Below, piece after piece: positions 25,648 through 35,224 of a stretch of 64,000 nt of DNA (its first letter is position 1; every line of letters begins with the position of its first letter). The notes under the pieces were generated by a model, which did not search any database, was not told the origin of the DNA, and saw only the letters and a program-made list of their open reading frames with translations. This DNA comes from CAYWOS01 sp964459985 (GTDB taxonomy: Bacteria > Bacillota > Clostridia > Christensenellales > Aristaeellaceae), in assembly GCA_964459985.1 (NCBI GenBank), contig CAYWOS010000007.1:1-64000 (forward strand). The letters are read 5' to 3'. Position numbers and translations under genes: made by a program.

Positions 25648-27189
25648 TTACCTCCTTCTGCGCGACCGGGGAAGCAGGATCTCGACCTGCGTGAAGACAT
25701 TCTGCTGGCTGCGGATGTGCATTTGCCCGTAATGCGCCCTGATCACGTTGAACACGTAGGACAGCCCGATGCCCCAGCTGTTTTTCTTGTTTTTCGTCGA
25801 TACGTACGGCTGCTCGACCTTGTGCAGGATCTTGGCGGGAATGCCGCAGCCGTTGTCCCATACCGAAAAATACACCCAGTTGCGGCTGGTGTAGATCGTC
25901 AGGCGGATTTTAGGATGCTCCGGCGCGGCGGCGGCGAGCGCGTCCAGCGAGTTGATCAGTACGTTGCCCACGGCGTGGGTCATATGATAGATATCGAAAA
26001 AGAGCGGCAGCGTATCGCCGGGATAATCCCGTTCGATCTCGACGGATTCGGGCACGCGCAGATTGGCGAGCGCGGTTTCGACCGCGCCGATGAAATCGTT
26101 GCGGACGGTGCTGACGTTCATGTCGTGCGCGTCGTTGAGCGTGCGCGCCAGATCGTCCATGTTCTGGTTGCACAGATCGAGGATTTTTTCCATCTTGCGG
26201 GCGCGCTCCAGCTCGTCCGCCGTTTCGAGCGCGTCCTGCGTCAGGATGCGGATGGTGAACAGCAGGTTCTTTTCGCTGTGCATCACGTTGCGCACGTTGG
26301 CGTACAGGGCGTTCAGATTCCTGCGGATTCCGCGCGATTTGAAAAAGCTGAGGATATAATCGTCGTGCAGGTGCATCAGCGTGACGAAGATCGCCACGAG
26401 CAGGATAAACGTGATGATGGGCAAAAGCGAGGTATAGAACACCGGCATCTGCAGGGGCAGCGTGAAGCGCCAGAAGCCGTACTGCATAACGTCCTGACAG
26501 GACACGCGGAACACGCCGGTGAAAAACAGCATGAAAAAGCTGATGTTCAATATAAGCAGCGTGCCCGCCAGCCGCAGCAGAAAGCCCGAAAGAAAGGTGA
26601 TCCTGCCGCGCCGGTAATTGATCAGAAGGAACAGGACGGGCCACAGGAGATAGATCAGCACGCAGAATGTCATCGCCGAATCCGCCAGACGGATCAGCGA
26701 GACGAACTGCTGCATCCGCGCGGCATCCGTCAGCGTGTGATAATAATGGAAAAAGCGGTAGGCGGTCTGCGGATGATAAAAGACGAAAAACAAAAGCGGC
26801 AGGCCGATCAGGGGCACGTACTGCAGTGCGAGCCGCCGCTTTTTGTCCGCCGCCTCGTCCAGCCTGACGCTGCTGCTGAAGGAGCGCACGAAACACACGA
26901 TGCCCCCGAAATAGCCCACGACGCCGGCGTTCCTGATGATCATCAGCGTGGACAAAGGGATTTTCATCATGGAATAGCACATCGCGTACAGCCGCGTCTC
27001 CAGCGAACGGATCAGGAAATTGGCGGGCACCAGATAGTTGCTCACCCGCGCCACCTCAACCGTCAGCGAAAACATCGACAGCGTCATCGACACCACCAGC
27101 ACGGCGTACAGGTAAAAGTACTTATTGCGCCAGCCGTAGACCAGCAGCAGCGCGGTAAACAGCAAAAGGAGCAGGATGGTCATCGACAT
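25648..27189 (-). CDS. Polytopic sensor histidine kinase with HSxKN box
   Basis: A 513-residue kinase. The first ~275 residues form about seven or eight hydrophobic segments rather than the usual two, with no recognised sensor domain. The dimerisation region contains VMHSEKNLLF with His304 as likely phospho-acceptor, like the HxxxN boxes of AgrC/Spo0B-related kinases rather than the standard H-box. The ATPase domain has GNVLINSLDAL (N-box), DNGCGIP (G1) and GIGLSYV (G2). ATG 27189 follows AAGGAGG by eight bases. A sigma-70 promoter lies at 27256-27283. Paralog at 40151-41674. Confidence 0.88.
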   Translation of the reverse strand: MSMTILLLLLFTALLLVYGWRNKYFYLYAVLVVSMTLSMFSLTVEVARVSNYLVPANFLIRSLETRLYAMCYSMMKIPLSTLMIIRNAGVVGYFGGIVCFVRSFSSSVRLDEAADKKRRLALQYVPLIGLPLLFFVFYHPQTAYRFFHYYHTLTDAARMQQFVSLIRLADSAMTFCVLIYLLWPVLFLLINYRRGRITFLSGFLLRLAGTLLILNISFFMLFFTGVFRVSCQDVMQYGFWRFTLPLQMPVFYTSLLPIITFILLVAIFVTLMHLHDDYILSFFKSRGIRRNLNALYANVRNVMHSEKNLLFTIRILTQDALETADELERARKMEKILDLCNQNMDDLARTLNDAHDMNVSTVRNDFIGAVETALANLRVPESVEIERDYPGDTLPLFFDIYHMTHAVGNVLINSLDALAAAAPEHPKIRLTIYTSRNWVYFSVWDNGCGIPAKILHKVEQPYVSTKNKKNSWGIGLSYVFNVIRAHYGQMHIRSQQNVFTQVEILLPRSRRRR

Positions 27190-27255
27190 GTCCCGCGCCT
27201 CCTTCCGTGCTCCGCATGATCCCGTATACGGCGATATACATAACAAACCATTGTT

Positions 27256-27283
27256 ATTATACCAGAAAGGCATTCGTTTGCAA
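27256..27283 (-). promoter_or_regulatory. Promoter of the kinase/regulator operon
   Basis: Minus-strand -35 TTGCAA (27278-27283) and -10 TATAAT (27256-27261), 16-base spacer, in the 263-base divergent region. Confidence 0.7.
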
Positions 27284-27365
27284 GTTGTAAAAAACGTGCG
27301 CCTTTTTACGAAAAAAGCCCGAAAACCGCGCCGAAAAGCGGCGTCAGGCGCAAAAAAAACCAGTC

Positions 27366-27394
27366 TTGCGCAATGGACAAAAGCGTGAAATACT
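27366..27394 (+). promoter_or_regulatory. Candidate promoter of the xylan-type operon
   Basis: -35 TTGCGC (27366-27371), 17-base spacer, weak -10 AATACT (27389-27394). The poor -10 fits a promoter that needs an activator such as the divergent response regulator. Confidence 0.45.
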
Positions 27395-27452
27395 ATGAGG
27401 CGTAGGGACGTTCCCATTTCGTCAGGTTCAACAGCATAAGGAGGAAAACGCC

Positions 27453-28808
27453 ATGAGAAAAACCCTGTCCTGGATTCTTGTCCTGTCCATGCTCCTGTCT
27501 CTGTGCGCGTTTGCCGGCGCTCTGGCGGACGACGTGACGACGATCACCGTCTGGTCCGACAACGCCCATGAGAAAGAGCTGCGCAACAAGCAGGTGGAAA
27601 CCTTCAACGAAACGATCGGCAAGGAAAACGGCATCTTCGTGGAATACACGGTGTACGGCGACAACTATTCCGATTCCATCAAGATCGCCGCCCGTACCGA
27701 CGAGGCGCCCGACATGTTCCGCGCCGACACCAAATGGATGCAGGATTTCGTGGACGCCGGCTATGTGACGCCGCTCACGAAGTTCCCGGGCGGCGACGAG
27801 CTGATCGCCAAGTTCGACGGCCTGCTCGCCAAGCAGTACCACATCTTCAACGGCGAAGTCTATACCCTGCCCTACAACCTGACCACCTATAAATTCGTGG
27901 TCAACGCCGATCTGTTCAAGGCGGCGGGGCTGGATATCCCCTACGACGGCTGGACGTGGGCCGACGTGCGCGCGTGCGCCAAGAAAATCACCGAAGTCGG
28001 CGCCGGCAAAGCGTACGGTTTCGGCCTGTCGCTCAAGTCCGCATGGACGCTTTCGAGCTATATCACCATGCCCGCCGGCTGCAACATCGGGCACTACGGC
28101 TACGACTGGAACGCCGGCAAGTTCAACTTCGCCGCGCTGACGCCCATCATCGAAGAGGTGTACGGCATGGCGCAGGTGGACGGCAGCGTGTTCCCGGGCT
28201 TTGAGGGACTGGACGGCGACGGCGTTCGCGCGCAGTTCTCCGAAGGCCGCATCGGCATCATGGGCGCCGCCAGCTTCGACGCCGCCGTGTACAACGAGCA
28301 GTTCCCCGCCAAGTGCGAATGGGCGGTCGTGCCCGAACCCGCCTTCACCGAGGAAGGCCATCCCTACAAGGAATTCGTGCAGCCCACCCAGCTGCTGGTC
28401 ATGGGCAAGAAGGCGCTTGAGCATCCCGACAAGGCCATGATCGTGTACGACTACTTCTACAGCGACGAGTGCGCCGCCGCCATGTACGAGCAGGGCCTGT
28501 ACGTGCCCATCCGCCAGCAGGCGATCGATCTGGCGACCAAGCAGCCCGACGCCAAGGGCTTTGCCGAATTCGCCGACATCGAGCAGAAGTTCGTCATGGG
28601 CGCCATGCCCGACACCCTGATCTCCATCGAAGGCTCGGCGTACCGCGACGTGATCATCAGCCTGCTCTCCGGTCAGGCGGGCAGCGATGTGAAGGGTATG
28701 CTCGAGGATTGCGACGCGCGTTACAACAAGGCGCTCGAAGCCCTGACGCCCGAACAGCTGAACCTGTTCCGGCTGCCCGAAGGCACGAGCACCGAGCGCG
28801 CCAAGTAA
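27453..28808 (+). CDS. Extracellular sugar-binding protein (family 1)
   Basis: A 451-residue solute-binding protein. The signal peptide has cleavage after Ala25 (ALA-D); Cys18 does not form a good lipobox. The mature start TITVWSDNAHE, the PGGDELI stretch and the C-terminal helix are shared with the binding protein at 42479-43819, showing paralogy. AAGGAGG precedes ATG 27453. First gene of a long operon ending with a GH10 xylanase, so a xylo-oligosaccharide ligand is likely. Confidence 0.92.
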   Translation: MRKTLSWILVLSMLLSLCAFAGALADDVTTITVWSDNAHEKELRNKQVETFNETIGKENGIFVEYTVYGDNYSDSIKIAARTDEAPDMFRADTKWMQDFVDAGYVTPLTKFPGGDELIAKFDGLLAKQYHIFNGEVYTLPYNLTTYKFVVNADLFKAAGLDIPYDGWTWADVRACAKKITEVGAGKAYGFGLSLKSAWTLSSYITMPAGCNIGHYGYDWNAGKFNFAALTPIIEEVYGMAQVDGSVFPGFEGLDGDGVRAQFSEGRIGIMGAASFDAAVYNEQFPAKCEWAVVPEPAFTEEGHPYKEFVQPTQLLVMGKKALEHPDKAMIVYDYFYSDECAAAMYEQGLYVPIRQQAIDLATKQPDAKGFAEFADIEQKFVMGAMPDTLISIEGSAYRDVIISLLSGQAGSDVKGMLEDCDARYNKALEALTPEQLNLFRLPEGTSTERAK

Positions 28809-28826
28809 GGAACCTTTTTCCGGACG

Positions 28827-28856
28827 ACGGCAGGCGCGGGCAACTGCGCCTGCCGT
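28827..28856 (+). promoter_or_regulatory. Intergenic stem-loop after binding-protein gene
   Basis: A perfect 11-bp stem (28827-28837 with 28846-28856), 8-base loop, followed only by GTTT-like sequence (TT beyond the stem). Confidence 0.7.
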
Positions 28857-28910
28857 TTCCGGGATACGAAGGACGCGCGCCGTCCGTTGATCAAGGCAAG
28901 GAGGAGCGGT

Positions 28911-29834
28911 ATGTTACAATCGCGCGCGAAAGGCGTAAGGCGACTTTCCTTCAGGCAGGATTCCGTGCAGGCCGTGATGATGCTGGCGCCCATGCTCGTG
29001 GGGTTCGCGCTGTTCACGTACGGGCCGATCCTCTATATTCTCAGGTTTTGCCTGTACAAGGCAAACGATTTCAAGGCGACATACAACGGCGTTGACAACT
29101 TTGTCCGTTTGTTTACCCGCGACGGCGCGTTCTGGGACGCCATGCTCAACACGCTGCTGCTCTCAGTGGGCAAATTGATCATCGAGCTTCCGCTCGCCAT
29201 GGTGCTCGCCCTGCTGCTCAACCGCGGGCTGAAAGGCACGGGCTTTTTCCGCACGACGCTGTTCCTGCCCGCCATTACCTCGACCGCCATCGTCGGGTTG
29301 GTGTTTTCCCTGATGTTCGCCAGCTTCGACGGCATCGTCAACAACATCCTGCAAAACGTCGGACTGATCGCGCGCCCCATCAACTGGATGGGCAACAAAT
29401 GGACGGCGCTGGAAATGCTGGGGATCGCCTCGATCTGGAATTACTTCCCCATCAACATGATCTATTTCCTGATGGCGCTTCAGTCCATCCCCCGCGAAAT
29501 CTACGAATGCGCCGAGCTGGACGGCGTCACGCCCTGGAAACGGTTTTGGAAAATCACGCTGCCCATGATCGCCCCCATCGCGCAGGTGGTCGTCCTGATG
29601 GCGATCGTCGGCTCGCTCAAGGTATCCGATCTGGTGCTCGCCTCCACCAACGGCGCGCCGGGCGGCAAAACGGAAGTCATCATGACGTACGTGTTCAAAT
29701 ACTTCTTCGGCTATTCCGGACGCGCGGTCGAGATCGGCTACGCCTCCGCCATGTCGGTGGTCACGGGAATTTTTCTCGCCCTGATATCGCTGATCTATAT
29801 GCGCTCGACCAACAAAATGAATCAAATCTATTGA
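28911..29834 (+). CDS. Carbohydrate ABC transporter permease, UgpA/LacF type
   Basis: A 307-residue permease with six spans. EAA loop YECAELDGVTPWKR followed by LPMIAP. ATG 28911 follows AAGGAGGAG; the upstream in-frame ATG 28887 lacks a site. Its counterpart in the second module is at 43906-44850. No ATPase is encoded nearby. Confidence 0.93.
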   Translation: MLQSRAKGVRRLSFRQDSVQAVMMLAPMLVGFALFTYGPILYILRFCLYKANDFKATYNGVDNFVRLFTRDGAFWDAMLNTLLLSVGKLIIELPLAMVLALLLNRGLKGTGFFRTTLFLPAITSTAIVGLVFSLMFASFDGIVNNILQNVGLIARPINWMGNKWTALEMLGIASIWNYFPINMIYFLMALQSIPREIYECAELDGVTPWKRFWKITLPMIAPIAQVVVLMAIVGSLKVSDLVLASTNGAPGGKTEVIMTYVFKYFFGYSGRAVEIGYASAMSVVTGIFLALISLIYMRSTNKMNQIY

Positions 29835-29849
29835 GAGGAGGGCGGCGCA

Positions 29850-30701
29850 ATGACGATAACGACGCGGAAAAGGCTGACGGCGTGCCTGACCTATCTGGCG
29901 CTGGGCGTGATCTTCGTGTTTGTGATCTTTCCGGTCTTTTACACCTTCATGGGCTCGTTCAAGAGCAATCAGGAGCTGCTCACCTCGGGCAGCACGATCA
30001 TCCCCGAGCGCTTCGTGCTGGACAACTACCGGCAGGCGTGGCGGCTCGCCAATTTTGCGCAGTACACATGGAACAGCGTGTACATGTCCTTCTTCATCGT
30101 GATCGGCACCGTGATCACGAGCACGGTGGCGGGCTACTGCTTCGAGCGGGGGCGCTTTAAGGGCAAGAATCTGCTGTTCACCGTCATCGTGTCCTCGATG
30201 TTCGTATCGCTGGGCAGCCTCACGCTGTACCCCACCGTCATGATCGCCAAGTTTTTCGGCATCAACAAATCGCTCTGGGGCGTCATCCTCATCCGCGTGC
30301 TGGGCATGAACGTGACCAACCTGTTCATCACGCGCACCTACATCCGCACGCTCTCCCCCGAGATCGACGAGGCGGCGAAGATCGACGGCTGCTCGTTTTT
30401 CAGCACGTTCGTGCACATCATCTTTCCCCTGCTCAAGCCCCTGATCGCCACCATCGCGATCCTCGAGTTCCGCCACAGCTGGAACGATTATATGATGCCG
30501 ATGGTCTTCACCATGGCCAATCCCGACCGCATGCCGCTCGTGGTGGGCGTCGTCAGCCTGAAAAGCTCGGGCGAGGCGGCGTCCTCGTGGAACCTGATGC
30601 TGGCGGGCACGGCGATCTCGATGATCCCCATGATCTTCGTGTACATGGTGTTCAACCGCTACTTCATCGCGGGCATGACGGCGGGCGCCGTAAAAGGATG
30701 A
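29850..30701 (+). CDS. Carbohydrate ABC transporter permease, UgpE/LacG type
   Basis: A 283-residue permease with six spans, EAA loop DEAAKIDGCS followed by FPLLKP, and the C-terminal GAVKG end. GAGGAGGG precedes ATG 29850. Partner of the permease at 28911-29834, 15 bases upstream; its end overlaps the next gene by four bases. Confidence 0.93.
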   Translation: MTITTRKRLTACLTYLALGVIFVFVIFPVFYTFMGSFKSNQELLTSGSTIIPERFVLDNYRQAWRLANFAQYTWNSVYMSFFIVIGTVITSTVAGYCFERGRFKGKNLLFTVIVSSMFVSLGSLTLYPTVMIAKFFGINKSLWGVILIRVLGMNVTNLFITRTYIRTLSPEIDEAAKIDGCSFFSTFVHIIFPLLKPLIATIAILEFRHSWNDYMMPMVFTMANPDRMPLVVGVVSLKSSGEAASSWNLMLAGTAISMIPMIFVYMVFNRYFIAGMTAGAVKG

Positions 30702-32734
30702 GCGGGGCGGGCGGTTTTGCCGGATCGGGCGCGGCGCGGTTCGGCGACGAGCGGCTGCGCGCGGCCTGCCGGGAGCGCGGCGTCGCCTGCGACTACATCC
30801 TGATCAGGGACGGGACGCTGCCGGAGGCGAGCTATGCCGCCGACGCGCGGGGCGATACGCACATCCTTCGCGCCGCCGACGAGGAGGGCGCGCTGGCGGC
30901 GCTGCTCGATCTGAAGGACAGCGTGGAGGCGCGCGGCGCGCCCCTGCTCGATAAAGGGCTGCACGCGCCCGCGATCCGGCGCAGGGGGATCAAATTGAAC
31001 GTGCCGCTCGACGTCCGCACGCCGAGCTACTCCGACTGCGGCGACAGCGCGCAGGAGAACATCGCGGCGATGTGGGACGCGGCGTTCTGGCGCGGGCTGC
31101 TGGACAGGATGGCGCTCAACCGCTACAACACGCTGACGCTGTGGAACCTGTGCCCCTTCCCGTCGATGGCGCGCGTTCCGGAGTACCCGGACGCCGCGCT
31201 TGACGACGTGATGGTTTCCTCGGCGATGGCGGGCGGCACGTCGCGCGCGCTGGGCTTTTATACGCCCGCGATGCATGACAACCTGATCTGCGTCAGGCGC
31301 ATGACCATCGCGGAAAAAACGGCGTTCTGGAACGGCGTGCTGGCGTACGCGCGCGATCGCTGCATCCGGGTGTATCTGTTCACGTGGAATCTGTACCTGT
31401 ACGGGCTGGAGGACACGGGTTACGGGCTGACCGAGCGCGCGGACGACGGGGAAACGCGGCGGTACATCCGCGCCTCGACGGCGGCGCTGATGCGCGCGCT
31501 GCCTTTGCTCGCGGGCATCGGCGTCACGGCGGGCGAAAACCTGTGCGCCGAATGGACGGACAATCAGGACCTGCGCTGGGTGCGGGAAACCTACGGGCGC
31601 GGCGTCGAGGACGCGCTGGCGGACGATCCCGACCGCCGCTTTACCCTGATCCTGCGCACGCACATGACCACGCTCCCGCAGTTCCGGGAAGCCTTTTCCG
31701 ACTACCGGGGCGAGGTCGATATCAGCGTCAAGTACGCCATGGCGCACATGACGGCGACCGAGCGGCCGCGCTTCTGCGATGATCTGATCGCCGCCAAGCC
31801 GCCGGGCACGGGGATGTGGATGACGCTCAGACAGGACGATTTCTACACCTTCCCGTGGGCGGACGACGAGTTTCTCGAAGCGCTCCTCCGGCAAATGCCC
31901 AAGGCCGACCTGCGCGGGTTCTACTACGGCGCGGACGGCGTGATCTGGGGCGTCGACCGGCAAAGCCGCGTCGAGGCGCTCAACGGACGGTACTTCATCG
32001 ACAAGCATTTCTTCGCGTTCGCGCTGATCGGCCGGCTGGGCTGGCGCGGGACGGTATCCGACGCGGAAAAAATCGCCTGCCTCCGCGCCTTCCTGCCGGG
32101 GCTTCCGCCCGAAAAGCTGCTCGTCAGGCTTCGCCTCGCATCCCGCGCCGCGCGGCTGATCGGGCTGGCGCACTGGCGCAATTACGATTTGCAGTGGTAT
32201 CCCGAGGCGTGCTGCTATCTGGACGAGCCCGACCGCACGACGGCGTTCGACGATCTGAACGAGTTCGTTCGCTGCGGCGCGTGCCCGGGCGCGGGCGTGG
32301 CGTCGGTGGCGGAAACGGCAGCGGGCGCGGGCGCGCAGCCCCGGAACGCGCTGGATGTCGCGGACGACATCCTCCGGTATGCCGATCTGGCGGACGCCGT
32401 GCCCCTGCCCGGGGGATCGGGCGACGCCGAGCGCGAAATGTGCGCCGATCTCGCGCGGATCACGCATCTGGCGCGATACTACGCGTGGAAACTGCGCGCG
32501 GCGGTCGCGCTGGCGCGCGGGCGGGCGCGCGGGGACGAGCGGGCGCTGCGCGACGCGGCGGGGCATATGCGCCGGGCGGAAGCGCATTGGCGGCGCTATT
32601 CCGCCGAAACGGCGGCATGGTACAAGCCCCGGCGGTTGAGCCGGCTGCGCGGCGTGGTCAGCCCGGACATGTGGGACGGGCGCGTGCAAAGGGATATCGA
32701 TATCTGTGAAGACAGGAGGAACCATTCATGCTGA
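30698..32734 (+). CDS. GH67-like glycoside hydrolase candidate
   Basis: A 678-residue cytoplasmic protein. The start ATG 30698 overlaps the permease stop (ATGA). The first ~110 residues look like the alpha-glucuronidase-type N-terminal domain found in GH67/GH84/GH20-like enzymes (THILRAADEEGALAAL followed by RRGIKLNVPLD). A TIM-barrel-like region follows (MALNRYNTLTLWN, VYLFTWNLYLYG, GVTAGENL). GEN around residue 305 and RTHM are candidate active-site segments. No signal peptide. Family membership is tentative; in a xylan operon, removal of glucuronic acid branches would make sense. The last ~200 residues are Ala/Arg-rich helices. Confidence 0.6.
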   Translation: MSGAGGFAGSGAARFGDERLRAACRERGVACDYILIRDGTLPEASYAADARGDTHILRAADEEGALAALLDLKDSVEARGAPLLDKGLHAPAIRRRGIKLNVPLDVRTPSYSDCGDSAQENIAAMWDAAFWRGLLDRMALNRYNTLTLWNLCPFPSMARVPEYPDAALDDVMVSSAMAGGTSRALGFYTPAMHDNLICVRRMTIAEKTAFWNGVLAYARDRCIRVYLFTWNLYLYGLEDTGYGLTERADDGETRRYIRASTAALMRALPLLAGIGVTAGENLCAEWTDNQDLRWVRETYGRGVEDALADDPDRRFTLILRTHMTTLPQFREAFSDYRGEVDISVKYAMAHMTATERPRFCDDLIAAKPPGTGMWMTLRQDDFYTFPWADDEFLEALLRQMPKADLRGFYYGADGVIWGVDRQSRVEALNGRYFIDKHFFAFALIGRLGWRGTVSDAEKIACLRAFLPGLPPEKLLVRLRLASRAARLIGLAHWRNYDLQWYPEACCYLDEPDRTTAFDDLNEFVRCGACPGAGVASVAETAAGAGAQPRNALDVADDILRYADLADAVPLPGGSGDAEREMCADLARITHLARYYAWKLRAAVALARGRARGDERALRDAAGHMRRAEAHWRRYSAETAAWYKPRRLSRLRGVVSPDMWDGRVQRDIDICEDRRNHSC

Positions 32735-33162
32735 CGCTCACAAGGGAAGCAAACGGAAGAATGATCGTGGTGTCCCTCGGACGGGGCGAAATGCTGCTGG
32801 AGGGCATCGAGCGGGCGATCAGGGAAAACGGCGTCCGCGACGCCGTCGCGGTATCCTGCATCGGCACGCTGTCGTCGATGACGTGGCACCGCGTAATGAC
32901 GCTCGACATGAAGCCCGAGGTCGAATACCCCGTCGTGCACGGGCCGCTTGAATTGTGCGCCGTGCAGGGGCTGGTGGTGAACGGCGCGCCGCACTTCCAT
33001 CTGGTCTGCTCGGACAAAAACGGCGTGTACGCGGGGCATCTGGAACCGGGCTGCGAGGTGCTCTATCTGGCGGAAATCGCGCTGATGGAACTGACGGGCA
33101 AGCCGCTGCGCAAGGCGATCGACGAAAACGGGCTCAGCCAGTTGACGCCCGACGACGAATAA
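32728..33162 (+). CDS. PPC/DUF296 domain protein
   Basis: A 144-residue protein consisting of one PPC (DUF296) domain: VSCIGTLSSMTWHRV near residues 45-60, PHFHLVCSD around 92, and GHLEPGCEV around 106. The domain trimerises and binds DNA in plants and archaea, or acts as a small enzyme-associated domain in bacteria; here no AT-hook is present. AGGAGG precedes ATG 32728, and the gene overlaps the previous one by seven bases. Its position between a glycosidase and an RraA-like aldolase suggests a metabolic rather than architectural role. Confidence 0.82.
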   Translation: MLTLTREANGRMIVVSLGRGEMLLEGIERAIRENGVRDAVAVSCIGTLSSMTWHRVMTLDMKPEVEYPVVHGPLELCAVQGLVVNGAPHFHLVCSDKNGVYAGHLEPGCEVLYLAEIALMELTGKPLRKAIDENGLSQLTPDDE

Positions 33163-33174
33163 GGAGGAATCCAC

Positions 33175-33882
33175 ATGATGAACCGGGATGAACTGATCAG
33201 GGAAATCCGCAAGTATCGCTGCTCCGACCTGTCGGACGGCATGGACGCCCTCGGGCTTGTCGACAAAGGCACCATGAGCGAAAAAATGCGTCCTCTGCGT
33301 CCGGGCATGGAGTTCAAGGGCTACGCCTTCACGGTCAAGCTGCTGCGCAAGCAGGACGGCGTGAAAAGCTGCGCGACGGTGGAGGAATGGCGCGAGGAGC
33401 TGGGCAGGGGCTGCGGCGACATCTATCGCTTCGTGGATGAAATCACGCCGGAAAGCGCCCGGGACATGGTCGTCGTGATCGATATGGACGGCGTTCGCGG
33501 CGGCGTGTGGGGCAGCGAGATCGCCATGAACACCATGATTCGCGGCATCAGCGGCGCCGTCGTGGACGGCGGCTGCCGCGACAGCTATGAAACGAATCTG
33601 GAGGGCGCCAACGTGTTCTGCACAAGCCGCACCTTCACGCATTCCTACGGCCGCGTCACTTTCGGCGGCACGAACATCCCCGTCAACTGCGCGGGCGTTC
33701 AGGTCAAGCCGGGCGACATCATCTGCGCCGACGACGACGGCGTGCTGGTAATTCCCTTCGAGCGCGCCGAGGAAGTGATGAAGTTCGCGCGGATGCAGCT
33801 GGAGGACGATATCAAAACGCGCGGCGACCACTATAAAAAGCTCGGTTTTGAACAAGACGACACGCTCAAGCGACTGGGGTGA
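33175..33882 (+). CDS. RraA-like / 4-hydroxy-4-methyl-2-oxoglutarate aldolase family protein
   Basis: A 235-residue protein of the RraA/HMG-aldolase fold. GISGAVVDGGCRDSYE (about 124-139) holds the conserved Arg135-Asp136 that bind substrate and metal in the aldolases, and PVNCAGVQVKPGDIICADDDGVLVIP is the second family block. Full-length enzymes split 4-hydroxy-2-oxo acids into pyruvate plus a second keto acid. In this operon it could act on a sugar-acid derived compound. AAGGAGG precedes ATG 33175. Confidence 0.86.
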   Translation: MMNRDELIREIRKYRCSDLSDGMDALGLVDKGTMSEKMRPLRPGMEFKGYAFTVKLLRKQDGVKSCATVEEWREELGRGCGDIYRFVDEITPESARDMVVVIDMDGVRGGVWGSEIAMNTMIRGISGAVVDGGCRDSYETNLEGANVFCTSRTFTHSYGRVTFGGTNIPVNCAGVQVKPGDIICADDDGVLVIPFERAEEVMKFARMQLEDDIKTRGDHYKKLGFEQDDTLKRLG

Positions 33883-33886
33883 CGAT

Positions 33887-35116
33887 ATGACGGACAACGC
33901 CTTTGCGTGCAGGCGCGCGTCGCGCGCGATCCGCCTGATCGATCGGGAGGGCCGTCCGCTAAAGGGCGTCGGCGTCCGCGCCGAATTGACCTCCCACGAG
34001 TTCCTGTTCGGCTGCGGCGCGTTCGATCTGCTGCCCATGCTGGATGAAAACACGCCGGCCGACGAAAAAGCGCTGCTGCAGACGCTGTGGACGGCGTGGC
34101 GGGAAATCTTCAATTTCGGCACGCTCCCCTTCTATCAACGGAAGTACGAGCCGCAGGAAAACAAGCCGGACGTGCGACGCATGCTGCCCGCCGCGCGCGA
34201 GATGTCGCGGCTGCGCCTGACCGCCAAGGGGCATCCCCTGTGCTGGCACACACAGTCGGCGCTCTGGCTGATGGGGCGAACGCCCGAAGAAGTCCTTGAT
34301 AACCAGCTCAACCGCGTGACGCGCGACGTGAGCGGGTACGCCGGACTGGTGGATATGTGGGACGTGATCAACGAAACGGTCATCATGCCCGAGTTCGTCA
34401 AGGAAGACAATGCCATCACGCGTCTTTGCCGGATCAAGGGCCGCGTGCCGCTCATCAAAGCGCTGTTTGACGCCGCGCGCGCGGCGAACCCGCGCGCCGT
34501 GCTGCTCATCAACGATTTCAACCTCAGCCCCCGCTACGCGCGCGTGATCGCCGAATGTCTGGACGCCGGCGTGCCCATCGACGCCATCGGCCTGCAAACG
34601 CATCAGCATCAGGGCGCGATGAGCGTGGAAAAGCTCGCCGAGATCGTCGACCGCTTCAGCGTTTTCGGGCTGCCGCTCCATTTCACGGAAAACACCTTCG
34701 TGTCGGGGCATTTGATGCCGCCCGAGATCGTGGATCTGAACGATTACAAAATCGCGGATTGGCCGAGCACCGCCCAAGGCGAGGAGAGGCAGAAGGACGA
34801 TCTCCTTCGCATGATCGATTTCCTGTTCGCCCGCCCGCAGGTCGCGGCGTTCACGACATGGTGCGTCGTGGACGGGCGCTGGCTGGGCGCGCCCGCCGGG
34901 CTTTTGAGAAAAGACGGCAGCAGAAAGCCCGCCTTCGACGCGCTCAAAAAGCGCGTGAAGCGGGACTGGCACACCGACGCCGCGCTGCAAACCGATCAGA
35001 CGGGCGTATGCGTGCTGGAGGGCTTCCGGGGCGACTATCAGATCACGGCGCTCGGGAAAACGACGCCGATGAAGCTCCTGCCCAATGAGGACGAATTCGT
35101 GATCAGCATGCCGTAA
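33887..35116 (+). CDS. GH10 endo-beta-1,4-xylanase, intracellular
   Basis: A 409-residue GH10 enzyme. GHPLCWH (115-121), acid/base Glu163 in DVINET, HxH-like QTHQHQG (237-243) and nucleophile Glu268 in LHFTEN are present, as is the Trp-rich FTTWCVVDGR end. A short ~25-residue beta extension sits at the N-terminus and there is no signal peptide, so it cuts imported xylo-oligosaccharides. ATG 33887 follows GGGGTGA and lies two bases after the aldolase stop. Last gene of the operon; a terminator follows. Confidence 0.93.
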   Translation: MTDNAFACRRASRAIRLIDREGRPLKGVGVRAELTSHEFLFGCGAFDLLPMLDENTPADEKALLQTLWTAWREIFNFGTLPFYQRKYEPQENKPDVRRMLPAAREMSRLRLTAKGHPLCWHTQSALWLMGRTPEEVLDNQLNRVTRDVSGYAGLVDMWDVINETVIMPEFVKEDNAITRLCRIKGRVPLIKALFDAARAANPRAVLLINDFNLSPRYARVIAECLDAGVPIDAIGLQTHQHQGAMSVEKLAEIVDRFSVFGLPLHFTENTFVSGHLMPPEIVDLNDYKIADWPSTAQGEERQKDDLLRMIDFLFARPQVAAFTTWCVVDGRWLGAPAGLLRKDGSRKPAFDALKKRVKRDWHTDAALQTDQTGVCVLEGFRGDYQITALGKTTPMKLLPNEDEFVISMP

Positions 35117-35157
35117 AGCGCGCCGGGCGTCGACAGACGCGTGCGCGCGCCCGCGCA

Positions 35158-35188
35158 AACGCCGACGGTTTTCGCCGCCGGCGTTTTG
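35158..35188 (+). terminator. Terminator of the xylan-type operon
   Basis: A stem ACGCCG (35159-35164) with CGGCGT (35179-35184) plus inner CGG/CCG pairs is followed by TTTT. Confidence 0.75.
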
Positions 35189-35224
35189 TACCGAAGAATG
35201 ATGATGTTGAGCAGGCGCGGCGGC

